A stretch of 6,171 nt of DNA, from the NCBI GenBank assembly GCA_021800575.1, contig JAJYYW010000094.1, forward strand, positions 1 through 6,171, read 5' to 3'. The notes under the pieces were generated by a model. The model worked only from the letters and a program-made list of their open reading frames with translations, did not search any database and had not been told where the DNA came from. This document shows, one piece after another, positions 1 to 5,153 of this stretch. The stretch comes from a bacterium. GTDB lineage: Bacteria; JAMCPX01. The translations under genes were made by a program, and so were the position numbers. Each line of letters opens with the position of its first letter. Position 1 is the first letter of the stretch.

Positions 1-614
1 AGAATCTCCGGCATGATCGGTGTGTCTACGCCGCCGGCAAGCACAAAATCACTGTCCCCGTCCCGGATCATCCGTGCACCGATACCGAGGGCATAGTTGC
101 CGGAAGCGCACGCCGCCTGCGGGGAAAAGATCGGCCCGGTAAAACCCAGCAGCATGCTTGCCTTGCCGGAGGGCAGGTTCGCGCACAGGTTCGGGAGCAG
201 GTAGTTGCTCACGCTGTTCGGCCCCCGTTCCTGGAGGTTGAATGCAGCCTTCCGGTAGGCATCATGGCCGTTAATCGCAGACCCTATCATGCACGCGGTC
301 CGCTCCCTGACCCCATCGACCATCTGAAGGCCCGCATGGGCGAGTGCATCCTTGCAAACTGCCATCGTGAGAATCACGTACATGGCATTCCAGTCCTTCG
401 CCTCTTTTTCGCTGGAAAAATCAAGACGTGCGAGGTTCCAGTCCGGGATCTCGCCGACCACATTTGCCGGCGTGTCCGCCTGGCACCGCGTCACGCGGTG
501 AAACCCCGTTTCTCCGCGTACCGCCCGTTTCCATGTTTCGTCGAGGGTCTTGCCCAGGGGTGTCGCCATGGCGTACCCGACTACAAATACGCGCCTGTTT
601 TTCGGTGTTTTCAT
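1..614 (-). CDS. Beta-ketoacyl-ACP synthase (FabF-like), N-terminal half, truncated by the window edge
   Basis: Reading the minus strand from the ATG at 614 gives an open frame of 204 codons that leaves the window without a stop. It begins MKTPKNRRVFVVGYAMATPL, the usual N-terminal strand of type II ketosynthases (VxGxxxxxPLG, then an ExW segment near residues 26-29). The nucleophile region GPIFSPQAACASGN (residues 160-173) carries the expected active-site cysteine, Cys169, followed by a DFVLAGGVDTPI segment (189-200) that matches the family. In this family the cysteine receives the acyl chain and decarboxylative Claisen condensation with malonyl-ACP follows; the two catalytic histidines lie beyond the window, so activity is only partly supported. 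Only 7 nt separate it from the preceding ketosynthase stop. Its Shine-Dalgarno (GAGGAG) overlaps that TGA, which suggests translational coupling. Because the cysteine is kept, a chain-length-factor role (usually lacking Cys) is less likely. The cytoplasmic partner ACP is not seen. Confidence 0.9.
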   Translation of the reverse strand, partial: MKTPKNRRVFVVGYAMATPLGKTLDETWKRAVRGETGFHRVTRCQADTPANVVGEIPDWNLARLDFSSEKEAKDWNAMYVILTMAVCKDALAHAGLQMVDGVRERTACMIGSAINGHDAYRKAAFNLQERGPNSVSNYLLPNLCANLPSGKASMLLGFTGPIFSPQAACASGNYALGIGARMIRDGDSDFVLAGGVDTPIMPEI

Positions 615-621
615 AAGCTCC

Positions 622-1872
622 TCATCCTATCCGGTGAAATATGATACAGGCATTGGCACCGCCAAAGCCGAATGCATTCTTCAAAACATACTCCTGGTTC
701 AGTGATCGCGAGGTGCCGGGAACGCAGTCAATACCGATGGCCGGGTCGGGCGTGTAGTTGATGGTCGGGAGAATCGTGCCCCGCAGCATGCCCTCCATGG
801 CGAATATCCCCTCCAGCGCACTGGAGGCACCCATGGCATGGCCGATCATGGATTTGTTTGCACTGACCGGCGGTATGCTGTCCCTGAAGATCCTCCGCAG
901 TGCCCTGTACTCGACCTCGTCCCCTACCCTGGTCGATGTCGCATGTGCGTTGACAGCATCAATATCCCCGGGGTTGATACCGGCATGGTTGAGAGCTCCG
1001 TCGATGCAGTGCACGATGGTCTCCTCGCGCGGGGCTACCGTGTGGTAGGCATCCGCGGTCAGTGACCACCCGGCAAGCTCGAGTGCATAGGGAAATCCAT
1101 GCGCCTGAGCAAATTCCCTCGTCGACAGCACGACACAACCCGCCCCCTCTGATATGATAAAACCCCGCCGGTCCGCGGAAAACGGCCTGCTGGCACGTGC
1201 CGGGGGTTCGGGGGTATAGTCCTCGCTTTCCTGATAGGCGCCGTTCATCGTTGCAAATCCAGCGACGATACTTTCCACCAGGGGAAAATCTACGGCGCCG
1301 CAGATCGCCACATCAGCCATGTTGTTCTGCAGCAGCAGGGAGCCTATGATCAGGGAGGTGCTCCCCGTGGCGCAGGCAGTGACCGTGGTCAGGATTGGTC
1401 CCGTGGCGTTGGTCAGGATAGACACCTTGCCGCCCACCATATTGATGCACGAATTCGGGTTCACGTACGGCTTGGGCAGCTGCCCCGACTGCACCAGTGT
1501 CCTGTCCGCATCCAGCACCGCATCGAGCCCTCCGATGGCCGTGCTGAAGGTCGTTGCCACTCTCGGAGACAACTCGTCGGAAATAATGAGACCGATTTTC
1601 TGGAGGGTCCGGTGGACGACGAGCATGCCGTACTTGAAGATGGGCGATTTCCAGTGCACCATCTCCCGGGGACGCAAGAACGGGTAGGGCGTAATATCGG
1701 CATCGGGAACCTGCCCGGCTACCGGTACGGGAAAATGATGTCTCAGCGGGAACCGGGTCAACGGACCGACACCGCTTCGGCCTGCTGCAGCATTGCTCCA
1801 TTGCTCCTCAAAGGAGGTACCCAGGGGAGACACGGCGTCGTACCCCAGGACAACGGGCCGGGCTGTGTTCAT
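622..1872 (-). CDS. Beta-ketoacyl-ACP synthase (FabF/KAS II-like), complete
   Basis: This 416-residue thiolase-fold condensing enzyme is close to the roughly 410 residues of FabF. The start is set at ATG 1872 (MNTARPVVLGYDAVSPLG). The frame is open further upstream, but only to a TTG inside the preceding gene, and family homology begins here. A GGGGG run six bases before the ATG is a weak ribosome site. The catalytic set is complete: Cys167 in TVTACATGST, His310 in NAHATST, Lys340 and His345 in ANKSMIGHAMGAS, and the C-terminal FGFGG loop near 401-405. It should catalyse decarboxylative condensation of an acyl primer with malonyl-ACP in the cytoplasm. It lies 25 nt after a radical SAM gene and 7 nt before a second ketosynthase, so it probably works in a secondary fatty-acyl or polyene pathway rather than housekeeping fatty-acid synthesis, although fabF itself cannot be excluded from this gene alone. 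Tandem ketosynthases are typical of aryl polyene, ladderane-type and type II PKS clusters. Confidence 0.93.
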   Translation of the reverse strand: MNTARPVVLGYDAVSPLGTSFEEQWSNAAAGRSGVGPLTRFPLRHHFPVPVAGQVPDADITPYPFLRPREMVHWKSPIFKYGMLVVHRTLQKIGLIISDELSPRVATTFSTAIGGLDAVLDADRTLVQSGQLPKPYVNPNSCINMVGGKVSILTNATGPILTTVTACATGSTSLIIGSLLLQNNMADVAICGAVDFPLVESIVAGFATMNGAYQESEDYTPEPPARASRPFSADRRGFIISEGAGCVVLSTREFAQAHGFPYALELAGWSLTADAYHTVAPREETIVHCIDGALNHAGINPGDIDAVNAHATSTRVGDEVEYRALRRIFRDSIPPVSANKSMIGHAMGASSALEGIFAMEGMLRGTILPTINYTPDPAIGIDCVPGTSRSLNQEYVLKNAFGFGGANACIIFHRIG

Positions 1873-1897
1873 AACCAGCCCCCATCGTTCAGGAGAT

Positions 1898-2899
1898 CTA
1901 CCATGGAATAAACTGGTACAGCTTTGCAAACATCTCGTACACCTCAACCCAGTTCTGGAAGTCCTCGGGGCTGCGCATGTGCTCCCGCTTGTTCACCATG
2001 ACCCAGCTCATGTGCGCTGCTCCGTCCTTGCACGTCGCACACTCCCTGGTTGCCGAGGTACAGCACCGGTGCATTGTCCTGAGATCTGCGCCCCAGCGTA
2101 TGAAGCGTATAAGGCGCTTGGGCTGGGGGTCCCGGGTATCCATGGGCTCGGTAACGGAGGGGCATTCCATCCACCCCCATACCCTGTCCAGCATTTTTCC
2201 GCTCGTTATTACTTTATGGTAATACTTGCTGGAAATAACCGTGGAGCCATATCGTTCCAGCATATCATCCATTTCATCGCGTACCCTGCCGAGCAGCTCC
2301 GGCGTCCACACAAACCCTTCGACGTCCTCATCGTTCGAAAACAGCTGGAGGTGCACCTTTAAACCGGCGTCCTGGATCTTCCTGATAATCCGCTCGATCG
2401 TACCGGTCCCAACCTGCCTGGGCGTTATGGTGTACAGGTAATAGGTGTGGGGATCGCCTTTGTAATTTTTCAGGGATATGCCGAACGTGTTTCTTCCGCG
2501 CAGGGTCTCCTCTTCGTGTTCATCTCCCCACAGGGATATCCCGACCATCATGTCCGGGAAGCGGTCACGGGGTACCTTGATCAGGCCGTTCGTCGCGCAG
2601 TAGGTCGGAATGCGCTTGTAGAATGCCTCGATCCGGTCAAGGAACAGGGTCGGTTCGCCGCCGATCAGGATAGCGAGGTTCACTCCCCGTGCCTTCTCCT
2701 TCTCGACAAACTCCTCCCAGTGTGCAAGGTCTTTATCCTCCTCAACCAGGTGCTCGTCGGATGAAAAGAAGAAGCAACCCTTGCACCTGAGGTTGCACTT
2801 GTTGGTCATATCATAGATGGAACTGCGAATGTTGAGGTTTGCGATAGCGTTATACCGCTGTTTCCACTCCCCGCTGAGCAACGAGCTTACCGTATGCAT
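1898..2899 (-). CDS. Radical SAM protein with C-terminal auxiliary-cluster cysteines (first paralogue)
   Basis: A 333-residue radical SAM enzyme. The AdoMet-cluster motif CNLRCKGC supplies Cys35, Cys39 and Cys42, and GGEP follows at 80-83. Other recognisable strands are ATNGL (102-106) and ISLWG (121-125). In the C-terminal third a second group of cysteines, Cys246, Cys279/280, Cys287 and Cys290 (CC-x6-C-x2-C), resembles a SPASM/Twitch-type auxiliary Fe-S site. By family it would cleave AdoMet reductively to a 5'-deoxyadenosyl radical and modify an unknown substrate. The ATG at 2899 has AGGGA six bases upstream, and an in-frame TAG at 2921-2923 excludes a long extension. It shares layout and motifs with the neighbouring gene at 3018-4109 and looks like its paralogue. 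Lying between ketosynthases and a YceI gene, it probably acts on an acyl or lipid intermediate, but a peptide-maturase role is not excluded. Substrate unknown. Confidence 0.9.
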   Translation of the reverse strand: MHTVSSLLSGEWKQRYNAIANLNIRSSIYDMTNKCNLRCKGCFFFSSDEHLVEEDKDLAHWEEFVEKEKARGVNLAILIGGEPTLFLDRIEAFYKRIPTYCATNGLIKVPRDRFPDMMVGISLWGDEHEEETLRGRNTFGISLKNYKGDPHTYYLYTITPRQVGTGTIERIIRKIQDAGLKVHLQLFSNDEDVEGFVWTPELLGRVRDEMDDMLERYGSTVISSKYYHKVITSGKMLDRVWGWMECPSVTEPMDTRDPQPKRLIRFIRWGADLRTMHRCCTSATRECATCKDGAAHMSWVMVNKREHMRSPEDFQNWVEVYEMFAKLYQFIPW

Positions 2900-2949
2900 C
2901 GGCGATCCCTTTTCCCGGCACTATAAAAAATACGATTACTTCCCTGCAT
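2887..2949 (-). CDS. Possible 20-codon leader ORF overlapping the start of the radical SAM gene
   Basis: In the 118-nt gap between the two radical SAM genes, an ATG at 2949 sits five bases after a GGAGG core (minus strand, 2955-2959), one of the best ribosome sites in the operon. The frame encodes MQGSNRIFYSAGKRDRRCIR and stops at TAA 2889-2887, ten bases inside the next gene (start 2899) but in another frame. The product is basic with no signal peptide or recognisable domain. It could be a leader peptide whose translation opens, or is coupled to, the radical SAM start, or it could be chance. The strong ribosome site in a short intergenic gap is the only positive evidence; conservation is unknown. 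Confidence 0.3.
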   Translation of the reverse strand: MQGSNRIFYSAGKRDRRCIR

Positions 2950-2952
2950 GAG

Positions 2953-2959
2953 CTCCTCC
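2953..2959 (-). promoter_or_regulatory. Strong Shine-Dalgarno (GGAGGAG) without an annotated gene start downstream
   Basis: The minus strand reads GGAGGAG CTC ATG, with the ATG at 2949. This is a near-ideal anti-16S match and stronger than the AGGGA (2906-2910) serving the radical SAM start at 2899. It therefore either serves the short leader ORF described at 2887-2949 or acts as a standby ribosome site for the radical SAM gene. Confidence 0.45.
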
Positions 2960-3017
2960 GTATGGATTCGTTGTTTTTTTAACGGAAAAATATTCCACGG
3001 TTTTGCAAAATGATATA

Positions 3018-4109
3018 CTATGATAGTTGCGGAGGCTGTTCAATATGGGAACAAAGATTTTCGCCCTTTTCGTATCCTTTCACCCAGACTGCGAGATAGG
3101 TGTCCACATAATCAAGCCACGATTTAAAAATCTCCGGATGGGACGTATGCCGGTTGAGCTTTGACGTAACAACAGAGCTTCCCGCTGCATAATGCCTGCA
3201 GTCAGCGCACTCGGTGTCCGGTACACAGCACGCGGCAGCCCTGTCCCAGGTAAGGTCTGTCCTGTACTGGCGAAACGACCTTCCAAGACCGAAGGTAACC
3301 GACGGGTTCATCCGGGGATACGGACACGAAAACAACTGGTAAAGACTCTTGGTATGGGTATGCACGACCGCGTTATACTGCGAAAACAATACGGATGCCG
3401 GATACCGGTCCATGACGTCCAGAATGGCGGAGCGGGTTTTGCCGAGGGTTTCTTCGGTATGGGACAGGCCGCCGTCATAATTCACAGGTGATGAAAACAT
3501 GTTGAACGTCATCTTACAGTTGTTCTCCGCAAGAATGCCGGCCACCTCATGGACTTCATCGATGTTGTCCTTCGTGAAGGTATACACAAAGACAGCACGG
3601 GGGTCTCCCGCATAATTCTTTATCTGTCTGTGGAGAAGGCCTTTGGCTTTCCGCACCCTGAAGCTCGTCGTATCGTTGCCCCAGACCGAAATATGTATTT
3701 TGTAACCGACGGACCCGGGAATGCGCTTCAGCCCGTTGGTAGCGATACATCCCAGCGGGATCTCATCATAGCATGCCTGCAGCAGATCGGGTACCAGCGA
3801 GGGCTCTGCTCCGGCAAGTACCACGAAGGTGATGCCCCGCTTTTTTTCCTGGCGGAAGAGTTCGCGCCAGGCCTGAGGATCAAGGTTTTCCCGGGTGAAT
3901 TGTTTTTCGCCGTTGTAATAGTAACAGCCGTCACAGCGCATATTGCACCGTGTTGCCATGTCATAGGTCGATTCCCGCAGAAAAAAGAACTTCCTCACCT
4001 TCTCCCACCGTTCCCTGACTCGGGGATCCGCGAGAAGGTCTGCAAATTGCCATTCTTTCGTTGCGTTCAATCTGTCGGAAAGCTGTACAACCGTATTATT
4101 CAGAGTCAT
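3018..4109 (-). CDS. Radical SAM protein with C-terminal auxiliary-cluster cysteines (second paralogue)
   Basis: Read from ATG 4109 this is a 363-residue radical SAM enzyme. The cluster motif CNMRCDGC gives Cys55, Cys59 and Cys62; the GGEP element appears as GAEP (100-103), and ATNGL (123-127) and ISVWG (140-144) follow. Both this protein and the neighbour at 1898-2899 have a KNY(K/A)GDP segment (164-170 here), and a C-terminal cysteine set occurs at Cys262, Cys294/295, Cys301 and Cys304 (CC-x5-C-x2-C). The pair are therefore paralogues of one subfamily, with an auxiliary Fe-S site inferred. The frame stays open upstream to a TTG at 4160, but ATG 4109 better matches the paralogue's N-terminal length. 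Its ribosome site is poor: AGGGA lies 11 bases upstream and falls inside a predicted hairpin. The gene is 84 nt downstream of the YceI gene in the same direction. The reaction is unknown; modification of an acyl chain or lipid is the contextual guess. Confidence 0.88.
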   Translation of the reverse strand: MTLNNTVVQLSDRLNATKEWQFADLLADPRVRERWEKVRKFFFLRESTYDMATRCNMRCDGCYYYNGEKQFTRENLDPQAWRELFRQEKKRGITFVVLAGAEPSLVPDLLQACYDEIPLGCIATNGLKRIPGSVGYKIHISVWGNDTTSFRVRKAKGLLHRQIKNYAGDPRAVFVYTFTKDNIDEVHEVAGILAENNCKMTFNMFSSPVNYDGGLSHTEETLGKTRSAILDVMDRYPASVLFSQYNAVVHTHTKSLYQLFSCPYPRMNPSVTFGLGRSFRQYRTDLTWDRAAACCVPDTECADCRHYAAGSSVVTSKLNRHTSHPEIFKSWLDYVDTYLAVWVKGYEKGENLCSHIEQPPQLS

Positions 4110-4113
4110 AAAA

Positions 4114-4147
4114 TTAGATGTCCCTTTTTCAGGGATGACATATCTAA
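4114..4147 (-). promoter_or_regulatory. Predicted RNA hairpin covering the ribosome-binding region of the radical SAM gene
   Basis: On the minus strand the right arm GGGACATCTAA pairs with a left arm TTAG-ATGTC-CC that is interrupted by two AT bulges, giving 11 paired bases around an eight-base loop (CTGAAAAA). Four T residues follow directly, then the ATG at 4109. The arm contains the only candidate Shine-Dalgarno (AGGGA). It could therefore lower translation of this gene or act as a weak attenuator between it and the YceI gene. As DNA, the TTAGAT/ATCTAA ends could also be an imperfect operator. Predicted by eye without energy calculation. Confidence 0.35.
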
Positions 4148-4193
4148 GGGCAACTGTCAAGACTTTGTAATCGTTGTTAACTAAGCATCAGCG

Positions 4194-4940
4194 CTATGGC
4201 TGGAGAACCTCGAGTACAGCGTGTCCCCGCAATATCAAATCGTTGTGGACCTCGATAAACCAGGAAAGGCTGGGAGCAGTCATGCCGAAGTCTGTAAACG
4301 CAGCAGGTATCACCGTTGACAGGGAAAATGTGGATGCGCCTGTCCTCACGAAAGAAACGGCTGTGTCGAAATCTTTCGACCCGGCTGTGACCGTGAGTCT
4401 CCCGGTCACGTGAATTTCCCCGGTATCGCTGTGCAGGGCATTGAGAATGTCTTTCCTGAGTTGACCGTCCGCGAGGAACTTATCCTGGCCCACCTGAATA
4501 ACCATGGGAGCATTGTCCCGGTCCGGCACGGTCATGGAAACCGTCACGTTCTGAAGGCTTGTCTTCAACGGCTCGGTTTGCTGCAGAGGCTGCAACACGC
4601 TTGCAACCGGTACTCCATCGATCTTCAGCAATTCGAAGGTTATTTCCGGATACTGCGAAGATTTCAGATACAGGGTCCTGACGGACCAGTCCCGCATCGG
4701 CCTGTCGGTTTTAAACCCTGAGCCTGAGATAAGAAGCTTTGCCTGCAGATTTCCACGGGAAGGCACCAGGTCAAGCACGAGATCGTTATTGCGGCCCCGT
4801 ATCGTTTCCAGTGAAGATCCGAGATGAGTCTCATGTGCCTCGTAGGACACATACGCATCGGTAATCCTGAACGTAACCGAAGCATTCTGCGGAGTGGCTG
4901 CCAGCAGTGCATGAAGCAATATACCTGCAAAGAATATCAT
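4194..4940 (-). CDS. YceI-like protein with N-terminal signal segment
   Basis: A 248-residue protein starting with a hydrophobic segment (MIFFAGILLHALLAATPQN) that reads as an export signal, although it has no positive residue before the hydrophobic core. The mature part shows YceI-family signatures: GFKTDRPMRDWSVRTLYL (75-92), SSQYPEITFELLKI (94-107), VTGRLTV (178-184) and FTDFGMTAPSL (215-225). YceI proteins are lipocalin-like beta barrels that bind polyisoprenoids or fatty-acyl ligands, usually in the periplasm. This one is longer than the usual 190 or so residues because of an extra stretch at about 108-172, and the common HGVT-type turn is replaced by AGSK (186-189), so its ligand may differ. 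The start is fixed by a strong AGGAGGT seven bases upstream. It is the first gene after the minus promoter, so it likely belongs to the same transcript as the radical SAM and ketosynthase genes and may carry the pathway product or precursor outside the cytoplasm (inference). Confidence 0.85.
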   Translation of the reverse strand: MIFFAGILLHALLAATPQNASVTFRITDAYVSYEAHETHLGSSLETIRGRNNDLVLDLVPSRGNLQAKLLISGSGFKTDRPMRDWSVRTLYLKSSQYPEITFELLKIDGVPVASVLQPLQQTEPLKTSLQNVTVSMTVPDRDNAPMVIQVGQDKFLADGQLRKDILNALHSDTGEIHVTGRLTVTAGSKDFDTAVSFVRTGASTFSLSTVIPAAFTDFGMTAPSLSWFIEVHNDLILRGHAVLEVLQP

Positions 4941-4947
4941 CGTACCT

Positions 4948-4954
4948 ACCTCCT
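4948..4954 (-). promoter_or_regulatory. Ribosome-binding site of the YceI-like gene
   Basis: The minus strand reads AGGAGGT, then seven bases, then ATG at 4940. It is a near-perfect anti-16S match and decides the start; no other ATG lies in frame between it and the promoter. Confidence 0.85.
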
Positions 4955-4979
4955 TTTTTAACGTTCTGTCCCGGATAGA

Positions 4980-5007
4980 AGTATATGGGCGAACAGGAAG
5001 AAGTCAA
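4980..5007 (-). promoter_or_regulatory. Sigma70-like promoter of the minus-strand operon
   Basis: On the minus strand a -35 box TTGACT (5002-5007) and a -10 box TATACT (4980-4985) are 16 bp apart, each matching five of six consensus bases. Transcription would begin near 4973, leaving a leader of about 33 nt before the YceI ATG. It probably drives all five minus-strand genes, since no clear internal promoter was recognised. Confidence 0.65.
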
Positions 5008-5026
5008 GACGGCCGGGCCCTGTATA

Positions 5027-5046
5027 AACCGGTTGAAACCATGGTT
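5027..5046. promoter_or_regulatory. Two adjacent palindromes between the divergent promoters, possible operator
   Basis: AACCGGTT (5027-5034) and AACCATGGTT (5037-5046) are both perfect palindromes built from AACC/GGTT half-sites. Their first half-sites start exactly 10 bp apart, about one helical turn. They lie 19 bp upstream of the minus -35 box and 35 bp upstream of the plus -35 box, a suitable place for a regulator acting on both directions. No regulator gene is present in the window. Confidence 0.4.
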
Positions 5047-5081
5047 AGATATATGAAAAAGGCACCCTCATTGAGCAGGGC

Positions 5082-5110
5082 TTGCAAGATATTTCAGATT
5101 ACGCTATCTT
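5082..5110 (+). promoter_or_regulatory. Sigma70-like promoter of the divergent B12-type radical SAM gene
   Basis: TTGCAA (5082-5087) and TATCTT (5105-5110) are 17 bp apart, giving a likely transcript start near 5117 and a leader of about 37 nt. A good ribosome site, AAGGAG (5139-5144), stands nine bases before the ATG at 5154. This match is weaker than the opposing promoter. Confidence 0.5.
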
Positions 5111-5113
5111 GTA
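5083..5113. repeat. Inverted repeat overlapping the plus-strand promoter boxes
   Basis: TGCAAGATA (5083-5091) and TATCTTGTA (5105-5113) are reverse complements at eight of nine positions, with 13 bases between. The arms cover most of the -35 and all of the -10 box, so a bound protein would block the polymerase. It may be a repressor operator, or partly a by-product of AT-rich promoter sequence. Confidence 0.35.
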
Positions 5114-5153
5114 TTGATTCAAAATAAAAAATCAGAACAAGGAGCAGCACGCT

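Noticed and set aside
264..644. A 126-codon plus-strand frame at the left end.
   Set aside because: Antisense to the truncated ketosynthase, which carries the active-site cysteine region and a coupled start.
1873..1947. An N-terminally extended ketosynthase starting from a TTG at 1947.
   Set aside because: It would overlap the radical SAM gene by 50 bases, and the added residues do not resemble a ketosynthase N-terminus, whereas ATG 1872 begins at the family's first strand.
2887..2949. A -1 ribosomal frameshift joining the short leader ORF to the radical SAM frame.
   Set aside because: The shift would have to occur after the in-frame TAG at 2921-2923, and no X XXY YYZ slippery heptamer is in the right phase there.
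2975..2998. Short AT-rich inverted repeats (GGAA/TTCC and CGTT/AACG) as a terminator between the two radical SAM genes.
   Set aside because: Arms are only four bases and AT-rich, with no G+C-rich stem before a T run on the minus strand.
4110..4160. An upstream TTG start for the second radical SAM gene, and the same TTGACA read as a -35 box.
   Set aside because: No ribosome site precedes the TTG, and the extension has no counterpart in the paralogue. As a -35 box, TTGACA has no acceptable -10 at 16-18 bp (CATCCC is found there).
3549..4184. A 211-codon plus-strand frame opposite the second radical SAM gene.
   Set aside because: Antisense shadow: the minus-strand frame carries the CxxxCxxC, ATNGL and C-terminal cysteine motifs, whereas this frame shows no domain.
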